Counted from the first letter of the stretch, positions 35,538-48,491 are shown. The stretch: DNA of 64,000 nucleotides from Salifodinibacter halophilus (GCA_012999515.1 JABEEB010000001.1:2136858-2200857), one strand, 5' to 3'. Notes: generated by a model not told the origin, from the sequence alone. Translations and numbers: made by a program.

Positions 35538-38500
35538 ATGCGGTTGAGTGCGATCAAGCTGGCCGGCTTCAAATCCTTTGTGGAGCCGACGACGATCGAG
35601 CTCGATGATGACCTGACGGCCGTTGTCGGCCCCAACGGCTGCGGCAAGTCCAACGTCATCGACGCCGTGCGCTGGGTGACCGGTGAATCCAGCGCCCGCC
35701 AGTTGCGCGGCCAGTCGCTGGAAGACGTCATATTCGCTGGTTCGAAGACGCGTAAACCCGTCGGTCGTGCCGCCGTGGAGCTGGTTTTCGACAACGCTGA
35801 CGGCTCATTGGGCGGTCCTTACGCCGACTACGCCGAAATCTCCATACAGCGCGAGCATAATCGTCGCACCGGCTCGAGTTATCGCATTAACGGCACGCGC
35901 GCACGACGTCGCGATGTGCAGGATCTATTTCTCGGCACAGGGCTCGGTGGCCGGGCGAGTTACGCGCTGATCGGGCAAGGTTCGGTGAACCGATTGATCG
36001 ACGCCAAACCCGACCAGATCCGTGATCTACTCGAAGAGGCGGCGGGTATTTCGAAATATAAGGAACGACGCCGCGAGACCGAAAACCGCATCGCCCATAC
36101 GCGCGACAATCTCGACCGCTTGAGCGACCGTATCGAAGAATGCGAACAGCGCGTTGAGTCACTGGCCACCCAGGCCGAAACCGCGAGCGAGTATCAGCGA
36201 TTGCAGGCCGAACAGCAGCGCGTGCGGCGTGGCCAACTCGCGCTGCGCTGGCGTGACTGGCGCGACCGCGCCGTCAGCACTCAGGCCGAACAACAGCGCC
36301 AGGCCGAAATTCTGGCCGCGCGCCAGGCCGACAAAACGCATGCAGATCAGCGTCTGACCAATGCCGAGGCCGAACGCCAAACGGCAGCCAACGCCGTTGA
36401 TACGGCGCAGACGGCCTATTACGACGCCCAGGCCGAAGCCCAGCGGCTCAGTCAGGCCGTTGAGCACGCACGTCGATGGCGCGAACAGCGTGAAGCTGAG
36501 CGTACGCGACTGGCCACACGGGCCGAGGAGTTGGACGAACGGCTGGAGACTGCGACCGCCGAACGCGAGCGCACGGCTGCGGAAACCGAGCGTGTCCGGG
36601 CGGAAAAACCCGATGTGGATGCAGCTGAGCAGCGTGTGGCCGATGAACTTGAGCAGGCGGAGGTGGCAGCGCGCAATGCGGAACGTGAGCGCGACGCACT
36701 GTTTGAAGGCGGTGATAATCCGCAGCTTGACCTCGATTCGGCCGAACGCCGCTATACCGAAGCCAAAGATCGTCGACATTACGCCGAACAGCGGCTCCAG
36801 GCCCGGCAGCGCGAGCTTGACGCCGTCGAGGTTATCGATCGCGATGCGCTGGCGCGGGAGACAGATAATCTCGATGCACGCCAGCAGGCAATAGAGACCG
36901 AGACGCAGACGCGCGCCGAATGCGCCAGTGCACTCGAAGCGCTGGCCACCCGGATCGGCGAGTGTGAGCGCGAGCTCGCAAGCGCTCGGGATACGGCTGG
37001 TGAGCTACGTGCAGAACATGCTGCCGAAACGCGCATGAAAAACGCGCTGACGGGTGGTGATGATGACGCGATCAATGCTTGGCTGGACACCGCCGGCGTG
37101 GATGAGCAGGCCGTGGCGCTCGCCGAGCGCGTCACGATCGAGGCCGAGTGGCAGACCGCAGTCGAGCGGGTTCTGGGCGAACTCTTGCGGGCGCGGCTCG
37201 TGCCCGACCTGAGCGTATTTGAGCACGCCGAGGTGCCCCCCAGCGCGCTGCAGTTGGCGATTGATCAACGCACCGACGGCGGCATCCGCGCTGAGTCGCT
37301 GGCAACGAAACTAAGCGGTCCAGCGCCGTTGATCGCCGCCGCCGAAACCCTGTTTCCGATAGCCGATGTTGCCAGCGCACTGGCGCGCCGCAGCGAACTG
37401 AGCGACCCCGAGTGCTTTATTACACCCGACGGCGCGCTGATTGGCCCATATGCGCTAGCACTGCCGGGGCGTGAAGCCGAAACCGACGGGGTGATTGCGC
37501 GTGAACGCGCCATCGAAGCGATCGAGATGCGCCTCCACGAGGCCGACCAGCGCGTTGCCGACACCGAGGCTGAACTCGGGCGCGTGCAACAAAACCGCGA
37601 TGACAAACGAGACGAACTCGCCGCACTGGATCAGTCGCTTGATGCGCGCCGTCAGGCATTACAGCGCGAGCGCGATGAATGTGACGATCGACGTCGACGT
37701 GCTGACCGAGCCGAAGCGCGTCAGCGCGAACTCGAATCCGAAATCAGCGAAGCGCGGCAAACGATCCATGACGCGGATGCTGAAGCCGAACAAAATGCGC
37801 GACGCATTGCCGAGTTGCGGACCGAAGCCGAGCGTTTTCAAGCCGAGCGCGAACGCTGTCAGTATGCGTTGACCACGGCGCGTGACAACCGCGACGCCGC
37901 GCGCCGCGCCCTGACCGAAGCCGAGCATCGACGCCGCGACATCGAGGCGCGCATCAGTCGCGCCGAGTCTGAGAAGGCCGCGGCCGAGTCGCGTGTCGCC
38001 GAAGCCCGCCGCTCGCGCGAGGCCATCAGCACACAACTGGCCGAGCTAAGCGATACGGACAACGACGCTTCGGAGGCGCCGACGCAGGCCGATGTCGACA
38101 ACGCCGAAGCCGCGCGCGCGGCAGCTGAAACCCGACTCCGGGATGCGCGCCACGCGTTGGACGCGGCGGAATCAGCCTGCGCCGAGGCACGCCAGCACGT
38201 CAGCACCCTTGATGAAGCGGTGGCCGCGGCCCGTGAAGCAGGCCACACTGCACGCACCGAGCTCGAGACCGCCGCCGCGCGTCGCGATGGCTTCGCCGAA
38301 CAACTCGCCGAGATCGAACCGGAAACCGATATTGCCGCGTTGGCTGACGCGATGGACGCTGCGGAAGACGCCGACGCTTGGCAAGCTGCGCAGAACAAGA
38401 TGAGCCGCCAGATCGAAGCGTTGGGCAACGTCAATCTTGCGGCCATCGACGAACACGCCGAGGCCGTCGAACAACACCGCGACTTGCAATCTCAGCACGC

Positions 38501-39032
38501 GGACCTGGACCAGGCGCTGGCCACGTTGAACACGGCGATCGAGAAAATCGACCGAGAGACGCGCACGCGCCTTAAATCCACGTTCGACCAGGTCAACGAA
38601 CATTTCGACGCGTTTTTCAACGAATTGTTCGGCGGCGGCGAAGCCACGCTGGAGCGAACCGAATCGGACTGGCTGGTGGCCGGTATCCAGGTTATTGCGC
38701 GACCGCCGGGCAAGCCACGCGTCGCGTTGGCGATGTTGTCCGGTGGCGAAAAGACTTTGACCGCACTGGCCCTGTTGTTCGCGTTATTCGAATTGAATCC
38801 GGCGCCGTTTTGCATGCTCGACGAAGTCGACGCGCCACTCGATGATGCCAACGTCGAGCGTTTCTGCCGGTTGATCGAGCGCATGGCCGAGCGTGTTCAG
38901 TTTGTGATGATCACCCATAACAAGACCACCATGGAACGCCCCCGGCGGCTGCACGGTGTGACGATGGCTGAATCGGGTGTATCGCGCCTGGTCAGCGTGG
39001 ATATTGACGCTGCGTTGGCCATGGCCGAGTAG
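35538..39032 (+). CDS. smc: Chromosome partition protein SMC
   Basis: SMC forms the ring-shaped ATPase of the SMC-ScpAB condensin that organises and segregates chromosomes. Of 1164 residues, the N-terminal head has Walker [11 protein letters not shown] (31-40). Two very Glu/Arg/Ala-rich coiled-coil arms (about 165-495 and 655-1000) flank the hinge (about 500-650). The C-terminal head has the signature [10 protein letters not shown] near 1066 and Walker [16 protein letters not shown] near 1091. Use of SMC instead of MukB excludes enteric relatives. zipA and ligA follow, as in pseudomonads. Confidence 0.97.
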   Translation: MRLSAIKLAGFKSFVEPTTIELDDDLTAVVGPNGCGKSNVIDAVRWVTGESSARQLRGQSLEDVIFAGSKTRKPVGRAAVELVFDNADGSLGGPYADYAEISIQREHNRRTGSSYRINGTRARRRDVQDLFLGTGLGGRASYALIGQGSVNRLIDAKPDQIRDLLEEAAGISKYKERRRETENRIAHTRDNLDRLSDRIEECEQRVESLATQAETASEYQRLQAEQQRVRRGQLALRWRDWRDRAVSTQAEQQRQAEILAARQADKTHADQRLTNAEAERQTAANAVDTAQTAYYDAQAEAQRLSQAVEHARRWREQREAERTRLATRAEELDERLETATAERERTAAETERVRAEKPDVDAAEQRVADELEQAEVAARNAERERDALFEGGDNPQLDLDSAERRYTEAKDRRHYAEQRLQARQRELDAVEVIDRDALARETDNLDARQQAIETETQTRAECASALEALATRIGECERELASARDTAGELRAEHAAETRMKNALTGGDDDAINAWLDTAGVDEQAVALAERVTIEAEWQTAVERVLGELLRARLVPDLSVFEHAEVPPSALQLAIDQRTDGGIRAESLATKLSGPAPLIAAAETLFPIADVASALARRSELSDPECFITPDGALIGPYALALPGREAETDGVIARERAIEAIEMRLHEADQRVADTEAELGRVQQNRDDKRDELAALDQSLDARRQALQRERDECDDRRRRADRAEARQRELESEISEARQTIHDADAEAEQNARRIAELRTEAERFQAERERCQYALTTARDNRDAARRALTEAEHRRRDIEARISRAESEKAAAESRVAEARRSREAISTQLAELSDTDNDASEAPTQADVDNAEAARAAAETRLRDARHALDAAESACAEARQHVSTLDEAVAAAREAGHTARTELETAAARRDGFAEQLAEIEPETDIAALADAMDAAEDADAWQAAQNKMSRQIEALGNVNLAAIDEHAEAVEQHRDLQSQHADLDQALATLNTAIEKIDRETRTRLKSTFDQVNEHFDAFFNELFGGGEATLERTESDWLVAGIQVIARPPGKPRVALAMLSGGEKTLTALALLFALFELNPAPFCMLDEVDAPLDDANVERFCRLIERMAERVQFVMITHNKTTMERPRRLHGVTMAESGVSRLVSVDIDAALAMAE

Positions 39033-39091
39033 GCGACGACGGATCACGTTTGCCGTCGAGCGTCCGGTCTTGGGATCAACTGACCGGCACG

Positions 39092-39147
39092 CTGAAAAAT
39101 TGCTATCGTAAGACAATTACGGGCGCAGCAGCGTCGCCATTTTTCAG
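39092..39147. repeat. 9-bp inverted repeat in the smc-zipA spacer
   Basis: CTGAAAAAT (39092-39100) and its exact complement ATTTTTCAG (39139-39147) flank 38 bases in the 133-base gap before zipA. It could be an operator or part of a leader hairpin. No clear promoter was recognised in the gap. Confidence 0.4.
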
Positions 39148-39165
39148 ACTACGTTTAAACCCATT

Positions 39166-40347
39166 ATGCTCTTGCAGTGGCTCATTCTCGTTGTGGTTGT
39201 TGTCGCTATTGGCGTCGGCTACTGGCTACTGCGCACTCGCGGTAGCACCGACCCCTGGCAAAACATGGACCATGGCGTCGATACGCCGTCGACGGATACC
39301 GACGAGGACAGTTCGAACGAAGCGGATGACGAGCTCGCAGGCACGGGCCTGGAGGGGGACTCGTACATCGTCGCTGTACGTACGCTGACGGCGGATCTGC
39401 CCGCGGATCAATCAGCCGCGCGTACCGAGGACAACAGCAGCGTCGCCGATGACGCCGCCGAAGCAAGCTGGCAAGCCTATAAACAGAACTACGCCCGACC
39501 GTCCGGTGGGACCGAAAAATCCGATACGAGTCGACGTGCTGAGTCGACAGCTCGCACCGAATCGTCGGCCGAGTTGCCACTGAACGATATGCTCGACGAC
39601 TCGGCCGTGCCGCCCGAGCCGGGACCGAGTTTCGCCCCCGGGGCGCAGCAATCCGTCGAATCTGGGCAGCGTACCGAGCGCACCTCGGGGGATGCTGATA
39701 CGCGCTCAGCGGCCGATGAGGCCGAACCGCCACCGCAGCGCGATGCTGCCCCCGAGGATGCATCGCAGGCAGCGTCAACGGCGCAGCCGCGCCCTGAGCC
39801 AGCAACCGAATCCGAACCCGAACATGCGAACGCGGACGAACCAACGCCGCCCGCGGCATCGGAAGCATTGAGTCCACACCAGGTCATCGAACCTCAACCG
39901 CGGCTGAGCGACGAGCAGGAAATCTTTGTCATCCACGTGGTCGCGGGCCGAAACCAGCGCTATGCCGGGGTCGATATCCACGCCGCGCTGGCCGAGCAAG
40001 GGCTGCAGTTTGGCTTTCAAAGCCTCTATCATCGGGTGGCGCGCGATGGCGAACGACTGCGCTCGGTTTTCGGCGTCTCCAACATGGTTAATCCGGGCAC
40101 GCTCGATCCGGACGAGAAAGGCAGCCTGTCGACGCCGGGACTGACGCTGTTCATGGTCGCGCCTGCCAGTGAATCGGCACGGGCGACGCTTCGTGACATG
40201 ATGGAAACGGCCAATGCGCTAACCATCGCCCTCGGTGGTCAGGTGCTCGACGACCGACGTGCCGTGTTGACGGCCCAGGCTGCGCAGTACATGCTCGACC
40301 GAACGGCCGAGCTCGACCGTCGGGCAACACTCGCCCAGCGGCGTTAA
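39166..40347 (+). CDS. zipA: Cell division protein ZipA
   Basis: ZipA tethers FtsZ to the inner membrane at the division site. The 393-residue protein has the expected order. An N-terminal transmembrane anchor (about 4-23) and a short charged stretch come first, followed by a long acidic, Glu/Ser/Ala/Pro-rich linker (about 40-250). The C-terminal FtsZ-binding domain (about 255-393) contains QEIFVIHVVAGRNQRYAGVD and the late GLTLFMVAPASESARATLRDM (about 325-345). Its TAA is immediately followed by the ligA ATG. Confidence 0.94.
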   Translation: MLLQWLILVVVVVAIGVGYWLLRTRGSTDPWQNMDHGVDTPSTDTDEDSSNEADDELAGTGLEGDSYIVAVRTLTADLPADQSAARTEDNSSVADDAAEASWQAYKQNYARPSGGTEKSDTSRRAESTARTESSAELPLNDMLDDSAVPPEPGPSFAPGAQQSVESGQRTERTSGDADTRSAADEAEPPPQRDAAPEDASQAASTAQPRPEPATESEPEHANADEPTPPAASEALSPHQVIEPQPRLSDEQEIFVIHVVAGRNQRYAGVDIHAALAEQGLQFGFQSLYHRVARDGERLRSVFGVSNMVNPGTLDPDEKGSLSTPGLTLFMVAPASESARATLRDMMETANALTIALGGQVLDDRRAVLTAQAAQYMLDRTAELDRRATLAQRR

Positions 40348-42456
<2,109 letters not shown>

Positions 42457-42640
42457 GGCATGGACAACGCGCCGTCGGTCATCTGACTCGAAGCTCACAT
42501 CGGCTAGCACCGGGCGATGCCGTGTATTGGGCCCGGCGGGCGACGCGTTGTAACGCTGGCCTGGTCTAACGCCTGTTGGTCGGAGGCCGCAAAAAAGTGC
42601 TGATATGGTTCGAGGCGCGGGAACCATCAGCGCTTCGTCG

Positions 42641-43720
42641 TCATGGAGTTGCCGTTGCCGAAAAACGCGTGCACGCCTGCTCAATGAGACGGGTAACGAG
42701 CGCCTCGTAGCCGATACCAGCGTGTTCGAATAACTTCGGATACATGCTGATCGGTGTAAAGCCGGGCAGTGTGTTGACTTCGTTGACGATGACGCGCTCG
42801 TCACTGGTTACGAACACATCGACGCGCGCAAGCCCGGCCAGATTGAGTGCTTTGAATGCGGTGGCCGCGACGTTGCGCACTGTTTCGGCCACGTTCTCCG
42901 GTAAATCGGCCGGCACCACCACGCCTGCGGCCTCGGCATCCAGATATTTGGTTTCGTACGAGTAAAAGCCGTCCGTCAATACGATCTCGCCGCAGCCGCT
43001 GACTTCCGGGTGCTCGTTGCCCAGTACGGCACATTCGATCTCGCGACCCGTCACCGCCGTTTCGACGAGGACTTTATGATCGAGCGCGAGTGCGTTATCG
43101 AGCGCCGGTTTGAACGCTGTTTTACTCGTCACCCGACTGACGCCGACCGACGAGCCTTGGTTCGCGGGTTTGATGAATAGCGGTGTGCCGAGTTGTTCCG
43201 CGAGCGCATCGAAATCGGCGTTGGCGCTGTCAGCATGACTCAGCGCGCGGTAGGGCGCGGTTGCTAATCCGGCCGCGCTCAGCAGTCGTTTGGCAATGTC
43301 CTTGTCCATGGCCATGGCCGAACCGGCTATGTCAGTGCCGACAAATGGCGTATTCAGCCAACGCAAAAGGCCTTGCAAACCGCCATCTTCCCCGGATGTG
43401 CCGTGGATGATGGGAAAAAAGACATCGATAGGATCGATGGCTTGGCCGCTGGCGCTGTCGATGAGTACACCGCTGGTAGCGCCTGGATTCAGGTGTAATC
43501 GGTTGGTCGATGGCTGGAGAGCGATCCTGGCCGGATCATTGGCGTCGGTAACGAATGCGTCCGGTGGATAGTGATGCCAGCCACCGTTATCGTCGACGCC
43601 GATAACGATGACTTCGAAACGTGCGCGGTCGATGGCCGCGACGATGTTGACGGCCGAGATAAGCGACACGGCATGTTCAGTTGAGGGTCCGCCGCAGATG
43701 ATGCCTACACGTGTCCGCAT
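42641..43720 (-). CDS. ddl: D-alanine--D-alanine ligase
   Basis: Ddl makes the D-Ala-D-Ala dipeptide for peptidoglycan precursors. The 359-residue protein opens with VGIICGGPSTEHAVSLISA. It has PIIHGTSGEDGGLQGLLRW (about 107-125), the ATP-grasp loop KPANQGSSVGVSRV and the Mg site ARVDVFVTSDERVIVNEVNTLPG-type motif. Length and the longer central region resemble DdlA. It lies outside any division/cell-wall cluster and is convergent with ligA. The 184 bases between them show no recognisable feature. Confidence 0.95.
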   Translation of the reverse strand: MRTRVGIICGGPSTEHAVSLISAVNIVAAIDRARFEVIVIGVDDNGGWHHYPPDAFVTDANDPARIALQPSTNRLHLNPGATSGVLIDSASGQAIDPIDVFFPIIHGTSGEDGGLQGLLRWLNTPFVGTDIAGSAMAMDKDIAKRLLSAAGLATAPYRALSHADSANADFDALAEQLGTPLFIKPANQGSSVGVSRVTSKTAFKPALDNALALDHKVLVETAVTGREIECAVLGNEHPEVSGCGEIVLTDGFYSYETKYLDAEAAGVVVPADLPENVAETVRNVAATAFKALNLAGLARVDVFVTSDERVIVNEVNTLPGFTPISMYPKLFEHAGIGYEALVTRLIEQACTRFSATATP

Positions 43721-43772
43721 GATTAATTAGTCGATGTGTTGGCGGATGCGGCTGCTTCTAGGCATCCGGCTA

Positions 43773-43798
43773 CTTGAAAATAGTGTAAACGGCCCACA
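43773..43798 (+). promoter_or_regulatory. Candidate sigma-32 promoter for htpG
   Basis: CTTGAA (43773-43778) and CCCACA (43793-43798), 14 bases apart, approximate the heat-shock consensus CTTGAA and CCCCAT. The site is 64 bases before the htpG ATG, a classical heat-shock gene. The -10 match is partial, and the assignment rests on sequence and context only. Confidence 0.5.
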
Positions 43799-43861
43799 AG
43801 CAATTGTCCGAGCGGCAGGGGAGCCGCAATTCTAGCCATTTGCCAGACGACGCCTAAAATC

Positions 43862-45835
43862 ATGAGTCAAACTAAATCAGATGCCAACAGCGCCGGGCAA
43901 GCCGAACCGGAAACCCACGGCTTTCAGGCGGAGGTCAAGCAGCTGCTGCAGCTGATGATCCACTCCATGTACTCGAACAAGGAAGTCTTTGCGCGCGAGC
44001 TGATCTCGAATGCTTCCGACGCGCTCGACACACTCCGGTTCGAAGGTGTCAAAAACGACACGCTGTACGAAAACGACCCGAATCCGCAGATCTGGATCGA
44101 CTTCGACAAGGAAGCGGGCACCGTCACCATCGGCGATAACGGCATCGGCATGACCCGTGACGAGGTCATGGAACGCATTGGCACGATCGCCAAGTCCGGC
44201 ACGCAGGCATTTTTGAACTCGCTGTCGGGTGACGAGAAAAAAGACGCCCAATTGATCGGCCAGTTCGGCGTTGGGTTCTACTCGTCGTTTATTGTTTCCG
44301 ATCATGTCACCGTGGAAACGCGGCGCGGTGGTGAATCGACCGGCGTGCGCTGGATCTCCGACGGCGGCGGCGAATACACCATCGAGGAAGTCGCCAAGCC
44401 GCGGCGCGGCACCGAGGTCACACTGCATCTGCGCGAAGGCGAGACAGAGTTTCTCGAATCGCAGCGGCTGCGCTATTTGGTGACGACTTACTCGGATCAT
44501 GTAGCGTTCCCGATCATGATGGAGCAAGAGCAGTCGGAGCAGGCAAGCGACGACGACAGCGAAAGCGAAGACTCGGAGCCCCAAACCGAGCAGGAGCCGG
44601 TCTGGGAACAGGTCAACCGTGGCGCGCCGCTGTGGACGCAGGCCAAATCCGAGTTGGCCGACGAGGACTACAAAGAGTTCTATAAGCACACTTGCCACGA
44701 CTTCGAGGATCCGCTGACCTGGACCCACAACAAGGTCGAAGGCAGCCAGGAATATACCTCGCTGTTGTACATTCCGAAGCGCGCACCGTTCGATCTGTTC
44801 GATCCGCAGAGCAAGCAGCACGGCGTCAAACTCTATGTACAGCGCGTGTTCATCATGGACGACGCCGAGAAATTGATGCCGCGCTATCTGCGTTTCGTCA
44901 AAGGCGTCATCGATTCCAACGACCTGCCGTTGAACGTCTCGCGTGAAATCCTGCAGTCCAATCGGGCGCTGGACAAAATTCGCTCCGGGTCGACCAAGAA
45001 AGTGCTTGGTCTGCTCGAGTCGATGGCCAAGGATGAAGACGAGGCCGACAACTACGCCACGTTCTGGAACGAATTTGGCCAGGTGGTCAAGGAAGGCATC
45101 GTCGAGGACAGCGAAAACCGCGACAAGATCGCTGGCCTGTGTCGCTTCCGCACGACCAAGGAAGAGTCCGATCCCGGCGTGTCGTTGGATACCTATATCG
45201 AGCGCATGGCCGAAGGCCAAGACAAGATCTACTACATCACCGCGGACACCATGGCCGAGGCCAAGCATAGCCCGCATCTCGAGATCTTTAACAAGAAAGA
45301 TATCGAAGTGCTGCTTTTGACTGACCGCGTCGATGAGTGGGTCGTGGCGCACCTGACCGAGTACGAAGGCAAAGAATTGTCGTCGGTCGCCAAGGGTGCG
45401 CTCGATCTGGGCGAAGCCGAGACCGAAGAAGAGAAAAAAGAGCACGAGAAACTCGAAGAGGAATCCAAGGACCTTTGCGAGCGGATCAAGAATTCACTCG
45501 GCGAGCGTGTCAATGAAGTGCGCGTGACCCATCGGTTGACCGACTCACCGGCCTGTCTGGTTGCCGATGAATCCGGTATGTCGGCGCATCTGGAGCGGAT
45601 TCTGAAAGAAGCCGGTCAGGCCATGCCGAACCAGACGCCGCATCTGGAGATCAATCCGACCCATCCGCTGGTTGAAAAACTCGCTGCCGAGCAGGCCGAG
45701 GATTCGATGGAGTCGTTTTCACAGCTTCTGTTCGAGCAGGCCGTATTGGCCGAAGGCGGCGAACTCGACGACCCGGCGACGTTCGTCTCGCGTATGAACC
45801 AGATGCTGCTAGCGGTCTCCAAGGGCGCTGCGTAA
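43862..45835 (+). CDS. htpG: Molecular chaperone HtpG (Hsp90)
   Basis: HtpG is the bacterial Hsp90, an ATP-dependent dimeric chaperone. The 657-residue protein (E. coli 624) has the GHKL ATPase domain with ELISNASDALDTLRF, GDNGIGMTRDEV and IGQFGVGFYSSFIV. The middle domain has PLNVSREILQSN, and the C-terminal dimerisation domain completes it. An insert of about 30 residues near 220-250 is rich in Glu, Asp, Gln and Ser and accounts for part of the extra length. It is preceded by a heat-shock-like promoter and followed by a hairpin terminator. Confidence 0.97.
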   Translation: MSQTKSDANSAGQAEPETHGFQAEVKQLLQLMIHSMYSNKEVFARELISNASDALDTLRFEGVKNDTLYENDPNPQIWIDFDKEAGTVTIGDNGIGMTRDEVMERIGTIAKSGTQAFLNSLSGDEKKDAQLIGQFGVGFYSSFIVSDHVTVETRRGGESTGVRWISDGGGEYTIEEVAKPRRGTEVTLHLREGETEFLESQRLRYLVTTYSDHVAFPIMMEQEQSEQASDDDSESEDSEPQTEQEPVWEQVNRGAPLWTQAKSELADEDYKEFYKHTCHDFEDPLTWTHNKVEGSQEYTSLLYIPKRAPFDLFDPQSKQHGVKLYVQRVFIMDDAEKLMPRYLRFVKGVIDSNDLPLNVSREILQSNRALDKIRSGSTKKVLGLLESMAKDEDEADNYATFWNEFGQVVKEGIVEDSENRDKIAGLCRFRTTKEESDPGVSLDTYIERMAEGQDKIYYITADTMAEAKHSPHLEIFNKKDIEVLLLTDRVDEWVVAHLTEYEGKELSSVAKGALDLGEAETEEEKKEHEKLEEESKDLCERIKNSLGERVNEVRVTHRLTDSPACLVADESGMSAHLERILKEAGQAMPNQTPHLEINPTHPLVEKLAAEQAEDSMESFSQLLFEQAVLAEGGELDDPATFVSRMNQMLLAVSKGAA

Positions 45836-45843
45836 AGGTAAGC

Positions 45844-45870
45844 CGCGCCTGTTGCAAAACAGGCGCGTTT
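45844..45870 (+). terminator. Terminator hairpin after htpG
   Basis: A perfect 10-bp stem (45844-45853 with 45858-45867) is capped by the stable tetraloop GCAA. Only three T residues follow, so the U-tract is short. It lies between the converging htpG and ggt genes and may serve both strands. Confidence 0.65.
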
Positions 45871-45894
45871 AGTGCCGCCGAAACGCCGGGCGCT

Positions 45895-47676
45895 TTAGTG
45901 CGTCTCGGCGTTTCGGTTGTCGGCGTCTATAGCATCGCCCAGGGCGCATGAATGACCACCCGTGCCCACGGCGGCACAGCCGATACCTCTAGGATCGGAT
46001 GCGGCGTTAAGCTGGCCGTTGTCGTGGTTGACCACAATCGCGTGCATATCGCCGTAGTGGTGGTCGACCTTTTTGAACGAATGGCCCATCGCCTCGAGCT
46101 GGTGGCGAACCTTGGGCGATAGTGCGCCCGGCTCGTACTGAATCGCATCGGGCAAATACTGATGGTGATAGCGCCCGTGCTGGACGACATCCTGGGCGTT
46201 GCCGCCGTGGGTGAAATCCAGAATGCCCAACAGCACCATTGAGATGATGCGAGAGCCGCCCGGGGTTCCCACGATCAGCGTTTTCTCGGGGCCGGTCACA
46301 AAAGTCGGCGACATACTCGATAGGGGTCGCTTACCCGGCTCGACCTGGTTCGCTCGGGTGCTGACCAAGCCATAGCCGTTGGGTGTCAACGGTTTGGCGG
46401 CGAAGTCGTCCATTTCGTCGTTCAGAAACACGCCGGTTCCCGGCGCCACCACACCACTACCGAATGGGAAATTGATCGATAGTGTGGCCGCGACGCGGTT
46501 GCCGGCGCTGTCTACGATCGAAAAATGCGTGGTGTCGGTTCCGCGCTGGCGGCGATATGCGCTGGTGACCGGCGCTAGCGCGTCACTTGGCGTGGCCTGA
46601 TCTTTCGTGATACTGGCGCGCAGGCCAGCGGCGTAATGGGGATCAGTCAGCTTGGCAAGCGGCATATCGACAAAATCAGCATCCCCTAGATAAGCCGCGC
46701 GGTCGCGGTAGGCCCGGCGCATCGCTTCCGCGGCCAAATGCACGCGGTGGGTGCGATCGAGCTTCGACCATTGGTAGCCGGATAGAATGTTGAGTGTTTC
46801 CAACAGCTCGATCCCCCCGGCCGAAGGTGGCCCGGCCGATACCACTTTGAATTGGCCGGCCGGTGTTTTGTACTGACCGCTCATCGGTTCGCGTTCGACG
46901 ACGCTGTAGTCACTTAAGTCCTTGCGGGTCCAGATGCCGCCGGCCGAACGATTGCCGGCGACCAATTTGGCGGCGACCGGACCGTCGTAGAAGCCAGCTT
47001 TGCCATCTTGGGCCAGCGATTGGAGGGTTTCGGCGAGCTGTGGTTGAACGAGCGAAGTGCCAACCGGTAATGGTTCGCCGGCCTTGGTCAGTATCTTGTC
47101 AGCGCTCGCCGGATAGCGCTTTAGAAGGTCCTTCCGAAAGTTGGCGAGATGGTGCATGTCGGCGTTGACCGGCACGCCGTTTTGCGCCAGTTCAATGGCT
47201 GGTGCGAGGTCTTCGGCCAGCGAGAGTTGGCCGTAATTTTGGGCTAGATGAACGAGCGCGGCCGGCTCGCCGGGAATCCCCGCAGCCAGGCCGCCGTCGC
47301 GCGATGCTCGTTTTTTGATCTCGCCGTCGGCGTTTTGATACATGCGCGGGGTGGCTGCTGCCGGGGCTTCCTCACGCCCATCGATCATGATATTGCGGCC
47401 GCTCTCGTTCTGATGCAAAAGCCAGAATCCACCGCCGCCCAGTCCGGAACTCTGTGGCTCGACAACGGCCAGGGCTGCGGAGACCGCGACCGCCGCGTCA
47501 AATGCGTTGCCGCCACGTTGGAGGATGGTTTGCCCCGCCTGGGTTGCCGCCGGATGCGCGCTGGCCACTGCGGCTTTATTGGGTGTGGCACTTGCCTGGA
47601 TGCTGGCCGCCAACAAGAGCACGATGCCTGCAGCGGCAGATGTGAGGTTGTACCAGGGTGTGTTGCCTGTTCGCAT
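45895..47676 (-). CDS. ggt: Gamma-glutamyltranspeptidase
   Basis: A periplasmic N-terminal-nucleophile hydrolase that removes or transfers the gamma-glutamyl group of glutathione. The ATG at 47676 (593 residues) puts a signal peptide at the start (hydrophobic TSAAAGIVLLLAASIQASA) with GGAG 9 bases upstream. An ATG at 47697 overlapping the coaD stop is the alternative. The proenzyme cleaves itself at the Thr of GTDTTHFSIVDSAG; the upstream half has SGLGGGGFWLLHQ, and the downstream half has GTPGGSRIISMVL for the oxyanion/substrate pocket. gshA in this window makes its substrate precursor. Confidence 0.94.
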   Translation of the reverse strand: MRTGNTPWYNLTSAAAGIVLLLAASIQASATPNKAAVASAHPAATQAGQTILQRGGNAFDAAVAVSAALAVVEPQSSGLGGGGFWLLHQNESGRNIMIDGREEAPAAATPRMYQNADGEIKKRASRDGGLAAGIPGEPAALVHLAQNYGQLSLAEDLAPAIELAQNGVPVNADMHHLANFRKDLLKRYPASADKILTKAGEPLPVGTSLVQPQLAETLQSLAQDGKAGFYDGPVAAKLVAGNRSAGGIWTRKDLSDYSVVEREPMSGQYKTPAGQFKVVSAGPPSAGGIELLETLNILSGYQWSKLDRTHRVHLAAEAMRRAYRDRAAYLGDADFVDMPLAKLTDPHYAAGLRASITKDQATPSDALAPVTSAYRRQRGTDTTHFSIVDSAGNRVAATLSINFPFGSGVVAPGTGVFLNDEMDDFAAKPLTPNGYGLVSTRANQVEPGKRPLSSMSPTFVTGPEKTLIVGTPGGSRIISMVLLGILDFTHGGNAQDVVQHGRYHHQYLPDAIQYEPGALSPKVRHQLEAMGHSFKKVDHHYGDMHAIVVNHDNGQLNAASDPRGIGCAAVGTGGHSCALGDAIDADNRNAETH

Positions 47677-47696
47677 TGCTGACATCTCCGGGGCCA

Positions 47697-48191
47697 TCAG
47701 TGTTCGGTTTTGGTATGCAGTCGCTCGGCGACCGGCTTGGGCACCAAGCCGGTAAGCTGGCCATTTAGAAACGCGATCTCGCGCACAAGTGTCGATGAGA
47801 TATGGGCGTACTCGGCCGAGGGTGCGAGAAAGATGGTATCGACCTCAGGGGCCAGATGGCGGTTCATCATCGCCATTTGTTTTTCGTATTCGTAGTCGCC
47901 GACGCCGCGTACGCCACGGACCAGAACGCTCACATCGTGCGCGTGTGCGAAATCCACGACTAGGTCGGTGACCGGCATCACCCGTGCGTTGGGCACATCG
48001 GCTAATACTTCGCTGGCGATCTCGACGCGCTCAGCGTAGTTGAAAATCGAGCGTTTTTCGTTGCTGGAGGCCACCGCTACGATCAGGTCGTCGAACAGGT
48101 TTGCCGCACGGCGGATGACGTCGGCATGGCCGTTAGTGATGGGGTCGAATGTGCCGGTGTAAGCGGCGCGAACTGGGGTATGTTGAGTCAT
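47697..48191 (-). CDS. coaD: Phosphopantetheine adenylyltransferase
   Basis: CoaD transfers AMP to 4'-phosphopantetheine, the penultimate step of coenzyme A synthesis. The 164-residue protein has the nucleotidyltransferase motif YTGTFDPITNGHADVI at the N-terminus, VLVRGVRGVGDYEYE in the middle and the ISSTLVREIAF motif. rsmD, its usual partner, is upstream on the same strand but 300 bases away. Its stop overlaps a possible ATG of ggt by the ATGA pattern. Confidence 0.96.
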   Translation of the reverse strand: MTQHTPVRAAYTGTFDPITNGHADVIRRAANLFDDLIVAVASSNEKRSIFNYAERVEIASEVLADVPNARVMPVTDLVVDFAHAHDVSVLVRGVRGVGDYEYEKQMAMMNRHLAPEVDTIFLAPSAEYAHISSTLVREIAFLNGQLTGLVPKPVAERLHTKTEH

Positions 48192-48491
48192 AGGCTTTCG
48201 ACAAATTGACGAGGGGCGCGGTCATCTGCGCCTGATAACCCACTTAATATAGCAGTCGGGATCAGCATTGACTGAAAGCGCCCAGTGGCGATAGCCGCGC
48301 TTGGCTTTTCGGCTTGTTGTATCCGTGTCATCACCAACGCTACCAACTGGCCCTGGTTTTCTTAGTAATCGGGGCGCAAGGACAAGCGAGGCAGCCTCTT
48401 GGATTATCCTGCGGTCCAAACCGTGCAGATGGCATAAACAGGCTGGACGTGTCGGCGCGTGTCAGCGGCCTGCGCCCTATACTGCGAGCGG
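48192..48491 (-). promoter_or_regulatory. Spacer between rsmD and coaD with a candidate -10 box
   Basis: This 300-base gap contains no ORF that I can support. On the minus strand a TATATT preceded by C (48246-48251) lies about 55 bases upstream of the coaD ATG and could be a -10 element, but no good -35 is seen. The gap suggests coaD has its own promoter. Confidence 0.35.

Noticed and set aside
43877..45445. 522-codon open frame antisense to htpG
   Set aside because: It lies entirely opposite a conserved gene, its translation resembles no family, and long antisense frames are expected in GC-rich coding DNA.
48222..48419. Small minus-strand ORF of 65 codons in the rsmD-coaD gap
   Set aside because: No ribosome site or family resemblance, and it overlaps the candidate coaD promoter.
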